A stretch of DNA of 64,000 bases from Acidobacteriota bacterium. GTDB lineage: Bacteria > Acidobacteriota > Vicinamibacteria > Vicinamibacterales > SCN-69-37. A program made the position numbers and the translations under genes. The notes beneath the pieces were generated by a model, which worked only from the letters and a program-made list of their open reading frames with translations, did not search any database and was not told where the DNA came from. Positions 57,185-64,000 of the stretch are shown piece after piece (within the stretch, counting starts at the first letter, position 1; the number at the start of each line of letters is the position of its first letter). The stretch covers positions 1 to 64,000 of the forward strand of contig CANIII010000015.1 in NCBI GenBank assembly GCA_947467605.1, in the 5' to 3' direction.

Positions 57185-58551
57185 CGCGCACCTCCCACAC
57201 GAGCCGCTTTGGGCATGATTGTGAGCAGGGTCCGATTCGCCGGCGTGAAATACGTCTGCGCGACGCGCAACAAATCAGCGACGGTCACATTCTGAAAGAG
57301 ATCGAACTCGCCGTCGGCGCTCTTGATGTCGTTGTGAATGACAATCGCATGCGCCAGATGCAGCGCCTTCTGCTGCACGGTCTCTCGACCGAGGATGTAG
57401 TCGCGCGCCCACTGTCGCTTCGCGCGGTTGAGCTCGACCTCGGTCACCGGCTCGGTCTTCATCTTTTCGATCTGCGTGATCAGTTCGCGCTGCACATCCG
57501 CCGGCTTGTTGCCGGGCTGCACGATCGCCACCGCGAAGAACAGATTCGGCTGTTCGATGATCTTGGCCTCGGCGAAGGCGGCCAGCGCCATGCGCTTCTC
57601 GTACACGAGCGAGCGATACAACCGCGAGCTGTCGCCGTCACCGAGGATCTTGTCGAGCACGTGCATCGGATAGGCGTCCGGCGTGGCATCGGGCGCAATG
57701 TGGTACGCCACGATCACGGCCGGCAGCGGCCAGTCTTCCTGCACGGTGAACACGCGCTCGGCCGTCTGCACCGGCTCTTTCGGAATGTCGCGCGGCACTG
57801 GCTTGCCCTTCGGCACGCGCGCCAGATACTGCTGCACCATCGCCTGCGCGTCCTTGGTGTCGAAGTCGCCGACGATCGTGACCGTCGCATTGTTCGGCAC
57901 GTAGTACGTATCGTGGAAGTCGATGACATCCTGCGTCGTCGCCGCCTGCAGGTCTTCCATGCTGCCGATCGTCTCGTGCTTGTAGGGATGCGTCGTGAAA
58001 GCCTTGTCGTACAGAATCTCTGACAAGCGGCCGAATGGCTGGTTGTCGAAGCGCATACGTCGCTCTTCCTTCACGACCTCGCGCTCGTTCTTGAACTTGT
58101 CCGCGTCAATCTGCAGCGACGCCATACGATCGGCCTCGAGCCACAGCACTTGCGGCAAATACTGCGACGGCACCGTTTCCCAGAACACCGTCGCGTCTTC
58201 ATCCGTAAACGCGTTGCTCTGGCCGCCGATGCCCGTAATGCGCGACGGATGCTCATCCGGGCCGACGTTCTTCGACCCCTTGAACATCAGATGCTCGAAC
58301 AGATGCGCAAAGCCCGTGCGCCCATTCTTCTCGTCTTTCGAGCCCACGTGGTACCAGACCGAGAGATGCACGATCGGCGTCGAGTGGTCTTCAAGGTAGA
58401 CCACCTGCAACCCATTCGGCAGGGTCGTCATCGTGTAATCAAACTTGGGAGGCCGCACGGTTTGATCAGCCGGCACAGCGCCGACAAGCGGCAACAGGAG
58501 CACGAGCGCGCCGGACACGGCCAGCACGCGACACACGAGTCTGCGGATCAT
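57181..58551 (-). CDS. M16 family zinc peptidase (active subunit)
   Basis: A 456-residue protein with a signal peptide (about 1-27). The inverted zinc motif HLFEH is in TGFAHLFEHLMFKGS (near residue 85), with the distal glutamate in the following helix (EADRMASLQIDADKFKNEREVVKEERRM). M16 peptidases digest peptides or process membrane-protein precursors; this pair is periplasmic. It is coupled to the inactive subunit downstream (ATGA) and follows lpxD by 13 bp, with its own CATAAT signal in that gap. Confidence 0.93.
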   Translation of the reverse strand: MIRRLVCRVLAVSGALVLLLPLVGAVPADQTVRPPKFDYTMTTLPNGLQVVYLEDHSTPIVHLSVWYHVGSKDEKNGRTGFAHLFEHLMFKGSKNVGPDEHPSRITGIGGQSNAFTDEDATVFWETVPSQYLPQVLWLEADRMASLQIDADKFKNEREVVKEERRMRFDNQPFGRLSEILYDKAFTTHPYKHETIGSMEDLQAATTQDVIDFHDTYYVPNNATVTIVGDFDTKDAQAMVQQYLARVPKGKPVPRDIPKEPVQTAERVFTVQEDWPLPAVIVAYHIAPDATPDAYPMHVLDKILGDGDSSRLYRSLVYEKRMALAAFAEAKIIEQPNLFFAVAIVQPGNKPADVQRELITQIEKMKTEPVTEVELNRAKRQWARDYILGRETVQQKALHLAHAIVIHNDIKSADGEFDLFQNVTVADLLRVAQTYFTPANRTLLTIMPKAARVGGAR

Positions 58552-58558
58552 TGAAGGA

Positions 58559-58564
58559 ATTATG
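58559..58564 (-). promoter_or_regulatory. -10-like CATAAT inside the lpxD operon
   Basis: On the minus strand CATAAT ends 7 nt before ATG 58551 of the M16 gene and directly follows the lpxD stop; it may be an internal promoter. Confidence 0.4.
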
Positions 58565-59650
58565 TCACCGCTTGGCGCGGCGGAGTTTTCGGCGAACAGC
58601 CTTGCGACGTGTCGGTGTGGGCCCCTTTTGACGCTCGACGGGCGGCTTCGGCTTCGGCTTGAGAATCGGCTTCAGCGCTGGCCGCTTGCGGCCACTGAGC
58701 CTGAACACCACGCTGGCCTTCTTCCACTCCGACAGATCAAACGCCGGGAAACCCGACACGACGGCGTTCGGCGGAAGGTCATGCGTCACGCCCGACTTGG
58801 CCGTGATGATCGATCCCTTGCCGATGTGCACGTGGCCCACAGCCCCCGACTGCCCCGCGAACACCACATCGTCATCAATCGTCGTGCTGCCCGAGATCCC
58901 GACTTGCGCGGCGAGGAGCGCGCGGCGACCGAGCTTCACGCCATGCGCGATCTGCACCAGGTTGTCGATCTTCGCGCCGGCGCCAATTCGCGTCTCGCCC
59001 ACCGCGGGACGATCGACCGCGGTGTGCGCGCCAATCTCGACGTCGTGCTCGATGACGACGCGCCCCACCTGCGGGATCTTCTGGTGGGTGCCGTCAGCGC
59101 GCTTGGCAAAGCCGAAGCCATCACTGCCAATCACGGCAGCATCCTGCAGGACGACGCGATCGCCGATCACGACGCCTTCGCGAATCGACACCTGCGCGTG
59201 CACGACGCAGTCTTCGCCGATGACGGCGCCACGTCCGACGGTGACGTGCGGAAATAGCACCGTGCGCGCGCCGATGATGGCGTCAGCGGCGACACTGACG
59301 AACGGGCCCACAGATGCGCCGGCTCCGATGGTGGCGCTGGCATCAACAGCGGCGAGGGGGCTGACGCCGGGGCCGGGCAATGACGATGGCGACAAGACGG
59401 CGATCGCCTGCGCAAACGTGAGGTACGGATTCGCGCTGCGAATGATCGGGCACGGCGCTGACAGCACCGAGCGGTCTGCGATCAGTGCCGACGCGCGTGT
59501 CTGCGACACGTGCTTCGCATATTTCTTGTTCGAGAGGAACGTGACATCACCAGGCTGCGCGTCTTCAAGGCCGGTGACGCGGCGTACGTCTGCGGTGCCG
59601 GCACCGTCCAGCTCACACCCCAATAGTTTTGCCAGCTCAGACAGCAGCAT
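58565..59650 (-). CDS. lpxD: UDP-3-O-(3-hydroxyacyl)glucosamine N-acyltransferase
   Basis: A 361-residue left-handed beta-helix enzyme. The N-terminal substrate domain (LAKLLGCELDG ... NPYLTFAQAI) is followed by hexapeptide repeats (IGAGASVGPFVSVAADAIIG, IGEDCVVHAQVSIREGVVIGD), QIAHGVKLGRRA with the catalytic histidine, and VGHVHIGKGSIITAKSGVTHDLP. It N-acylates UDP-acylglucosamine using acyl-ACP in lipid A synthesis. The usual helical C-terminus is replaced from about residue 320 by a strongly basic tail rich in Lys, Arg and Pro. It is 15 bp after the S1/P1 nuclease gene. Confidence 0.95.
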   Translation of the reverse strand: MLLSELAKLLGCELDGAGTADVRRVTGLEDAQPGDVTFLSNKKYAKHVSQTRASALIADRSVLSAPCPIIRSANPYLTFAQAIAVLSPSSLPGPGVSPLAAVDASATIGAGASVGPFVSVAADAIIGARTVLFPHVTVGRGAVIGEDCVVHAQVSIREGVVIGDRVVLQDAAVIGSDGFGFAKRADGTHQKIPQVGRVVIEHDVEIGAHTAVDRPAVGETRIGAGAKIDNLVQIAHGVKLGRRALLAAQVGISGSTTIDDDVVFAGQSGAVGHVHIGKGSIITAKSGVTHDLPPNAVVSGFPAFDLSEWKKASVVFRLSGRKRPALKPILKPKPKPPVERQKGPTPTRRKAVRRKLRRAKR

Positions 59651-59665
59651 CGCCGGGCTCGATCG

Positions 59666-60562
59666 CTACTTGCGGATGCGCGCCGGGGTACGCGCGGCGT
59701 CAACAGGCATTTTGGGCTTGCCGGCTTTTTCCCAGGCCGCGGCCCAGACACTGGCCACGCCACTGGCGGAATCGCTGTATCGCTTCTCGGCAATCGCGAG
59801 CGCGCCGTGCTTCGCAAAGTCCGCGAAGAACGCATCGTCATAGAACTCGCGGCCCTCGGCGGCTTTCTTGTCGGCGTCGAGAATCTTCGGCACCAGCGGC
59901 TGATCGTCGATCAGCGTGTCGAAGAAGAAGGTGCGGATGTCGGCAATCGGCTTGATCACGACGGGCGTCAGCTTGAGCGTCGACTTGTTGCGCAGCACGA
60001 GTTCGGTTTCAAATCGCGAGTGGATGCCGCGCTGATTGGTGGCCTGCCCGTCGTACGACGTCACTGCATGGAACGGCTGATGCGCGTCCTCGGTGTAGTG
60101 GGCCATCACCGCCGACAAGTACTTCACGTTGTCGGCCGCATAGCCGCCCTTCGGCACATCGGTGAAGGCCGTCACGAGTTTGTTGAAGATCTCTTCGGCG
60201 CGCCAAGGCAGGCGACCGTTCTTGTTGGCCAGGTCGGCGCCGTACTTCTGCACCACCGCTTTCCATTCACGCGGCACACCGGCAAACGGGGCCGGCTCGT
60301 TGAAGCCGTCGTAGTCGAGGAAATGATTCGGCGATTCGTTGCCCAGTTCACCGCGCAGATCCGCGCTGATCCACAGGTCCGGATCCGCCGAGTGTTCCAC
60401 GATGAAGTCGCCATTCGCTGCGTAGAACGGCTTGAGATCGGCCGGCACACCTTCGATGGCGCGTCTGGTGATGAGCCGGTGCACATCCATGCCCCACGCC
60501 GACACACCTGCCTGCAGCGCCAGCGCCGCGAATCCGACCGCCACCACCAGAAGCTTCTTCAT
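59666..60562 (-). CDS. Secreted S1/P1-type nuclease
   Basis: A 298-residue protein starting at ATG 60562 (MKKLLVVAVG; GTG 60568 is also in frame). The signal peptide ends at VSA, leaving WGMDVHRLI, which places the conserved Trp at the mature N-terminus and the first His at position 6, as in P1 nuclease. Later zinc ligands lie in MAHYTEDAHQPFHAV. The enzyme uses three zinc ions to degrade single-stranded nucleic acids, probably in the periplasm for nutrient recovery. It starts the long minus-strand run and shares a promoter region with gatC. Confidence 0.9.
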   Translation of the reverse strand: MKKLLVVAVGFAALALQAGVSAWGMDVHRLITRRAIEGVPADLKPFYAANGDFIVEHSADPDLWISADLRGELGNESPNHFLDYDGFNEPAPFAGVPREWKAVVQKYGADLANKNGRLPWRAEEIFNKLVTAFTDVPKGGYAADNVKYLSAVMAHYTEDAHQPFHAVTSYDGQATNQRGIHSRFETELVLRNKSTLKLTPVVIKPIADIRTFFFDTLIDDQPLVPKILDADKKAAEGREFYDDAFFADFAKHGALAIAEKRYSDSASGVASVWAAAWEKAGKPKMPVDAARTPARIRK

Positions 60563-60568
60563 CGCCAC

Positions 60569-60578
60569 ATGCTAGCAT
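60569..60578. promoter_or_regulatory. Overlapping divergent -10 hexamers (ATGCTAGCAT palindrome)
   Basis: The palindrome contains TAGCAT on both strands. On minus (60569-60574) it ends 6 nt before the nuclease ATG 60562; on plus (60573-60578) it ends 9 nt before gatC ATG 60588. The two signals share two base pairs. Confidence 0.5.
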
Positions 60579-60587
60579 TCTCGAACG

Positions 60588-60917
60588 ATGTCGTCAGACA
60601 CCAAGCGCGCCGACGGCGCGCGGTTTTCCCGCCAGGATGTGGCGCGTATCGCCACACTCGCCCGACTCGCACTCACGGAACCCGAACTCGATCTGTACGC
60701 GCGCCAACTGGGCGGCATTCTCGAACATGCGGAACAGATGCAGGGCGTCGACACCGCTGGCGTGCCGCCCTACTCAGGCGCAACGACTGAGGACGCCGGC
60801 GATGCGTTGCGCGAGGACGTCCCCGTCGCGTCGTTGTCTATGGACGCCGCGTTACAGAATGCGCCGCAAGGCGATCGCGTGGCCGGCACGTTCGTCGTAC
60901 CGAAGGTGATCGGCTGA
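60588..60917 (+). CDS. gatC: Asp-tRNA(Asn)/Glu-tRNA(Gln) amidotransferase subunit C
   Basis: A 109-residue protein, normal for GatC. RFSRQDVARIATLARLALTEPELDLYARQLGGILEHAEQM is the family helical N-terminus, and GDALREDVPVASLSMDAALQNAPQGDRVAGTFVVPKVI is the extended C-terminal part that wraps around GatA. It is a structural subunit of the enzyme that amidates mischarged tRNA. The stop overlaps gatA (TGATG). gatB is not in the window. Confidence 0.96.
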   Translation: MSSDTKRADGARFSRQDVARIATLARLALTEPELDLYARQLGGILEHAEQMQGVDTAGVPPYSGATTEDAGDALREDVPVASLSMDAALQNAPQGDRVAGTFVVPKVIG

Positions 60918-62365
60918 TGGCAGCACGGGAAACCACCATCGCTCTGCGCGATTCGATCGCGCGCGGTGAGCGCACGGCCACCGACGCGTGCAACGCCGCG
61001 CTCGCCACCATCGACGCATTGGACGCGTCGGGCCCGGCACTGCATGCATTCCAGCTGGTCCTCGCCGACCGCGCTCGCGCGAAGGCGGCGGCACTCGATC
61101 ACGCGTTCGCGAAGGACGCCACCCTCGCCGGCCCACTCCACGGCGTGCCCATCGCGCTCAAAGACAACATCGTCGTCAGCGGCACGATCGCCACGGCCGG
61201 ATCGAAGATGCTTGAGCACTTCGTCTCGCCCTATGATGCGACGGTCGTCGAACGACTCGAGGCGGCCGGTGCGGTCATCATCGGCAAGACCACCTGTGAT
61301 GAGTTTGCGATGGGATCGTCGACCGAGAATTCGGCGTACGGCCCGTCGAAGAATCCCGTCGATCCCTCGCGCATTCCCGGCGGATCGAGCGGCGGTTCGG
61401 CCGTGGCCGTTGCGGCGGGCATGACGACGGTGGCGCTCGGTTCAGATACGGGTGGGTCGATTCGCCAGCCCGCCGCGATGTGCGGGATCACGGGCCTCAA
61501 GCCGACATATGGCCGCGTCTCGCGCTATGGCTTGATCGCGTATGGATCGTCGCTCGATCAGATCGGGCCGTTTGCCGGCAATGCGCGCGATGCAGCGCTG
61601 GTACTCGAAGTGATTGCGGGCCACGATCCGCACGACTCGACAAGCGCCCGGCGGCCGGTGCCGTCATTTGCTGCGGCGTTCACTGGATCGGTCGCGGACA
61701 TGCGCATCGGCGTGCCGTCTCGCCTCCTCGAACAGGGCGTGGATCCTGAAGTCCTGTCGGCGTTCCGCGACGCGATCGCCTCACTCACGACGCAGGGCGC
61801 GACGATCGTGGACATCGAGCTGCCGCACAGCCGCCATGCGATCTCGGCGTACTACCTGATCGCCACCGCCGAGGCCAGTGCCAACCTCGCGCGTTTTGAT
61901 GGCGTGCGCTTCGGCGCGCGCGTCTCCGGCGGATCGCTGACTGAGATGTACGACGCCACACGCGGTCGCGGATTCGGTGCTGAGGTGAAGCGTCGCATCA
62001 TGCTCGGCACGTACGTGCTGAGCGCCGGCTACTACGACGCGTACTACCTGAAGGCGCAGCAGGTGCGCACGCTGATCCAGCGTGATTTCACCGCAGCGTT
62101 CGCGACGGTCGACACCGTATTGATGCCCACCAGCCCCGTGCCCGCATTCCGGTTTGGCGAGCGCGTGGACGATCCGCTGCAGATGTACCTTGCGGACGTA
62201 TTTACGGTGAGCGCTAATCTCGCAGGCATTCCGGCGATCAGCGTGCCGTGCGGCACGACGACGACCGGCCTGCCCATCGGCATGCAGTTTTTGGGTCGGG
62301 CTTGGGACGAAGCGACAATCCTCTGCGCGGCCGACGCCTGGGAACGCATCGCTGCGCGCGCGTAG
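60917..62365 (+). CDS. gatA: Asp-tRNA(Asn)/Glu-tRNA(Gln) amidotransferase subunit A
   Basis: A 482-residue amidase-signature enzyme, normal length. The Ser-cisSer-Lys triad is visible in ALKDNIVV (Lys near 78), GGSSGGSAVAVAAG (cis-Ser) and GSDTGGSIRQPA (nucleophile Ser). FEFAMGSSTENSAYG-like and FGAEVKRRIMLGTYVLSAGYYDAYY segments complete the GatA signature. It hydrolyses glutamine and sends ammonia to GatB. Cotranslated with gatC by TGATG overlap and ends at a strong hairpin. Confidence 0.97.
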   Translation: MAARETTIALRDSIARGERTATDACNAALATIDALDASGPALHAFQLVLADRARAKAAALDHAFAKDATLAGPLHGVPIALKDNIVVSGTIATAGSKMLEHFVSPYDATVVERLEAAGAVIIGKTTCDEFAMGSSTENSAYGPSKNPVDPSRIPGGSSGGSAVAVAAGMTTVALGSDTGGSIRQPAAMCGITGLKPTYGRVSRYGLIAYGSSLDQIGPFAGNARDAALVLEVIAGHDPHDSTSARRPVPSFAAAFTGSVADMRIGVPSRLLEQGVDPEVLSAFRDAIASLTTQGATIVDIELPHSRHAISAYYLIATAEASANLARFDGVRFGARVSGGSLTEMYDATRGRGFGAEVKRRIMLGTYVLSAGYYDAYYLKAQQVRTLIQRDFTAAFATVDTVLMPTSPVPAFRFGERVDDPLQMYLADVFTVSANLAGIPAISVPCGTTTTGLPIGMQFLGRAWDEATILCAADAWERIAARA

Positions 62366-62378
62366 CATCCATACACAG

Positions 62379-62413
62379 AAAAAGGGCGCCAACACCGTGA
62401 GGTGCTGGCGCCC
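62379..62413. terminator. Bidirectional terminator between gatA and hsp20
   Basis: GGGCGCCAACACC and GGTGCTGGCGCCC form a 13-bp stem with one mismatch and loop GTGA. On the minus strand it is followed by five T (complement of 62379-62383), fitting hsp20 termination; on plus the T-run is weak (ttgt). Confidence 0.8.
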
Positions 62414-62437
62414 TTGTGCGTTCACGTTCGATTCGGT

Positions 62438-62875
62438 CTAACCGTTCACCTCAATCTGACGCGGCTGCGCTTCGGCCTTCTGCGGCAGCGTGACGGTCAG
62501 CACACCATCGGTGTAGCTGGCCGAGACGCGCGACGCATCGAGCGTGGCCGGCAACGTGAAGCTCCGACGGAAGGCGCCGAACCCGCGCTCCAGGCGGTGG
62601 TACTGATCACGCGCGACCTCCGAGTCGAACTTCCGCTCGCCCTCGATGGTCAACACGTTCTGCTCCACCGTGACCTTGATGTCTTCCTTCTTCATCGCCG
62701 GCACTTCGGCCTTGACGACCAGATCGTGATTCGGCGCCTCGAAGATGTCGACCGCGGGCGTCCAGCTACCCGACGCCAACGGCTCTCCGCCGAACACGTT
62801 GCTGAACATGCGATTCAACCGGTCCACTTCCACTGCTGCGAGATCGTGAATGGGGCTCCAACGAGTGATTGTCAT
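62438..62875 (-). CDS. Hsp20/alpha-crystallin small heat shock protein
   Basis: A 145-residue protein starting at ATG 62875 (MTITRWSPIHD), with AGGAGG about 9 nt upstream. The alpha-crystallin domain includes WTPAVDIFEAPNHDLVVKAEVPAMKKEDIKVTVEQNVLTIEGERK and ERGFGAFRRSFTLPATLDASRVSASYTDGVLTVTLPQK, followed by a short tail. It is an ATP-independent chaperone holding unfolded proteins, usually heat induced. A second Hsp20 lies divergently at 62981. Confidence 0.96.
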   Translation of the reverse strand: MTITRWSPIHDLAAVEVDRLNRMFSNVFGGEPLASGSWTPAVDIFEAPNHDLVVKAEVPAMKKEDIKVTVEQNVLTIEGERKFDSEVARDQYHRLERGFGAFRRSFTLPATLDASRVSASYTDGVLTVTLPQKAEAQPRQIEVNG

Positions 62876-62980
62876 GACTGTGTCCTCCTGCACCACTTGG
62901 TGCTGAAGCCATATTCACAAGAAATAGAATGCCAGTCAACGCATATTATCTAAGTCATATAGGCGCATATTTTACGCAAC
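62876..62980. promoter_or_regulatory. AT-rich divergent promoter region between two hsp20 genes
   Basis: This 105-bp gap is clearly more AT-rich than its surroundings. It holds a perfect inverted repeat GCACCA-CT-TGGTGC, two copies of CGCATATT, and on plus TATTTT (62968-62973) 7 nt before ATG 62981. On minus, TTGACT is present upstream of hsp20 but a good -10 is not certain. I see no CIRCE element. Confidence 0.45.
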
Positions 62981-63436
62981 ATGCCCGGGCTATCATCATT
63001 AATAGATACCGTGACTGATACCGACTTGCTCGCCGACGATGCCCGCCGGCTCCTGGATGAACTGGATCGAGATGTTCCTGGCGCTGCCTCTTCAAGCGGT
63101 GAATGCCGCCCCGCCCTCGACATCGTCGAAACGGCAGATGCCACGGAAGTAATCGTGGATGTGCCGGGCCTCTCGGCCGCTGCGCTGCGGGTGGCCATTC
63201 GTCAAAACACGGTGCTCGTGGTCGGGGCCAAGTTGCCGCAGAGCGCGCAGCCCGACACGCGCTTTCATCTGGCGGAGCGCAACTACGGCCGTTTCGCACG
63301 CGCCGTTCGCGTGACCGGCGCCTTCGACTCGAGCCGATCAAAGGCGATCCTGTCGAACGGCCTGCTGCGCATCGTCCTGCCGCGGATCGAAGATCGGCGC
63401 GGCCGACTCGTGCACATCGACGTGGAGACCGCGTGA
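62981..63436 (+). CDS. Second Hsp20-type small heat shock protein, divergent
   Basis: A 151-residue protein from ATG 62981. The alpha-crystallin core is present: ALDIVETADATEVIVDVPGLSAAALRVAIRQNTVLVVGAK, RFHLAERNYGRFARAVRVTGAFDSSRSKAILSNGLLRIVLPR. It is less similar to the classic consensus than its neighbour; the N-terminal arm is Asp/Leu-rich. Its stop overlaps the next start (GTGA), so it is cotranslated with a YmdB-like phosphodiesterase. Confidence 0.86.
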   Translation: MPGLSSLIDTVTDTDLLADDARRLLDELDRDVPGAASSSGECRPALDIVETADATEVIVDVPGLSAAALRVAIRQNTVLVVGAKLPQSAQPDTRFHLAERNYGRFARAVRVTGAFDSSRSKAILSNGLLRIVLPRIEDRRGRLVHIDVETA

Positions 63437-64000
63437 CCCGCCTGCTATTCATCGGCGACGTCGTCGGCCGCCCAGGCCGCGACCTGGTCACGCGTGGAAT
63501 CAAAGCCATCGTCAGCGCGCACAAGATCGATTGCGTGATCGTGAACGTCGAAAATTCCGCCGCGGGATTCGGCGTCACGCCAGAAATCGCGAACGAGTTT
63601 CTCGATGTCGGCGTGCATGTGATGACGGGTGGCAATCACACGTTCGACAAAAAAGAGATCATCCCGTTCTTCGCACAGGAGTCACGGCTCCTCCGTCCGG
63701 CGAATTTGCCGTCGGGCGCGCCCGGCGCGGGCCATCACGTGGCGCGCGCGACCAACGGCGTCAACGTCGGCGTGATCAATCTGATGGGCCGCGTGTTCAT
63801 GCACGCGATCGACGATCCGTTCAAGGTCGTCCTTACTGAAATCGAGAAGGTCAAGAAAGACGCGAGCATCGTGTTCGTCGACTTCCACGCCGAGGCGACC
63901 TCTGAAAAGGTGGCCATGGGCTGGCATCTCGATGGGCGCGTCACGGTCGTCGTCGGCACGCACACACACGTGCAAACGGCGGACGAGCGTTTGCTGCTGC
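63433..64000 (+). CDS. YmdB-like (TIGR00282) metallophosphoesterase, partial
   Basis: Starts at GTG 63433 within the upstream stop (GTGA); 189 residues are present and the frame runs off the right edge, about 70 residues short of the usual 260-270. The metal-binding motifs are LLFIGDVVGRPGR, VNVENSAAGFG, MTGGNHTFD, VDFHAEATSEK and VVGTHTHVQTAD. Bacillus YmdB hydrolyses 2',3'-cyclic nucleotides and affects biofilm and sporulation. Coupling to a small heat-shock gene is unusual. Confidence 0.93.
   Translation, partial: MTRLLFIGDVVGRPGRDLVTRGIKAIVSAHKIDCVIVNVENSAAGFGVTPEIANEFLDVGVHVMTGGNHTFDKKEIIPFFAQESRLLRPANLPSGAPGAGHHVARATNGVNVGVINLMGRVFMHAIDDPFKVVLTEIEKVKKDASIVFVDFHAEATSEKVAMGWHLDGRVTVVVGTHTHVQTADERLLL

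Noticed and set aside
54899..57295. A 798-codon plus-strand open frame opposite lpxB and the M16 gene
   Set aside because: It is the antisense frame of well-supported genes, very rich in Arg and His with no recognisable motif, as expected from GC-rich codon bias.

Overview
The window is 64 kb of dense, GC-rich bacterial chromosome (roughly 60-65 % G+C by eye). No stretch longer than about 160 bp lacks a gene, and I see no rRNA, tRNA, CRISPR array, insertion sequence or prophage. The lipid A genes lpxB and lpxD, a TonB-dependent receptor and many signal-peptide proteins show a diderm. Several features together resemble Acidobacteriota of the Vicinamibacteria type: a Ser/Thr kinase with a TolB/WD40-like propeller, a sortilin-like (VPS10) secreted protein of over 1000 residues, carboxypeptidase-regulatory-like proteins, secreted M14/M16/M28 peptidases, multiheme cytochromes, and short GGACCT palindromes between genes. 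That placement is inference from gene content; no marker gene was compared.

Layout. 1-8.8 kb (mostly minus): a secreted M14 carboxypeptidase running off the left edge, a Uma2-type nuclease, the ABC-F factor ettA coupled to an MsbA-like exporter, and a TonB receptor with a clear promoter and terminator. 8.9-16 kb: an HEAGH metallopeptidase coupled to a DCC-family protein, a secreted M28 peptidase, a regulatory-like-domain protein, ChaN-like and YceI-like secreted proteins. 16-26.5 kb: TerC coupled to a beta-helix/PA14 protein, an aconitase-family enzyme with permuted domains, apaG, aat, a SulP transporter, a 2Fe-2S ferredoxin, a threonine-dehydrogenase-like SDR behind a rhomboid protease, and a second SDR. 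26.5-36 kb (plus): an ECF sigma/anti-sigma/HEAT operon, the kinase and the VPS10 protein. 36-41.7 kb: yqgE, a GT-C membrane protein, queG, a YbiT-like ABC-F factor and a DUF4214-like protein. 41.7-45.6 kb (minus): a four-gene cytochrome operon with 18 c-type heme motifs. 45.7-48.9 kb: SRPBCC/GDSL pair, a frameshifted LolA-like protein, a beta-propeller protein. 48.9-60.6 kb (minus): a nine-gene run, nuclease-lpxD-M16-M16-lpxB-unknown-matrixin-barrel-acnA, mostly with overlapping start and stop codons. 60.6-64 kb: gatC-gatA, two divergent Hsp20 genes, and a YmdB-like phosphodiesterase running off the right edge.

Three themes stand out. First, the cytochrome operon looks like a quinol-to-periplasm electron conduit in which a split CbcL-like unit (multiheme c plus diheme b) sits beside a NapC/ImcH-like protein. 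Second, at many genes without a Shine-Dalgarno sequence a -10-like hexamer ends 6-9 nt before the start codon, suggesting widespread leaderless transcription. Third, perfect GGACCT palindromes occur between genes and have been captured as the 3' ends of two coding regions. Other oddities are a start-proximal hairpin covering a Shine-Dalgarno sequence, an inactive M16 peptidase fused to a LolA-like domain inside the lipid A operon, and an LpxD with a long basic tail.
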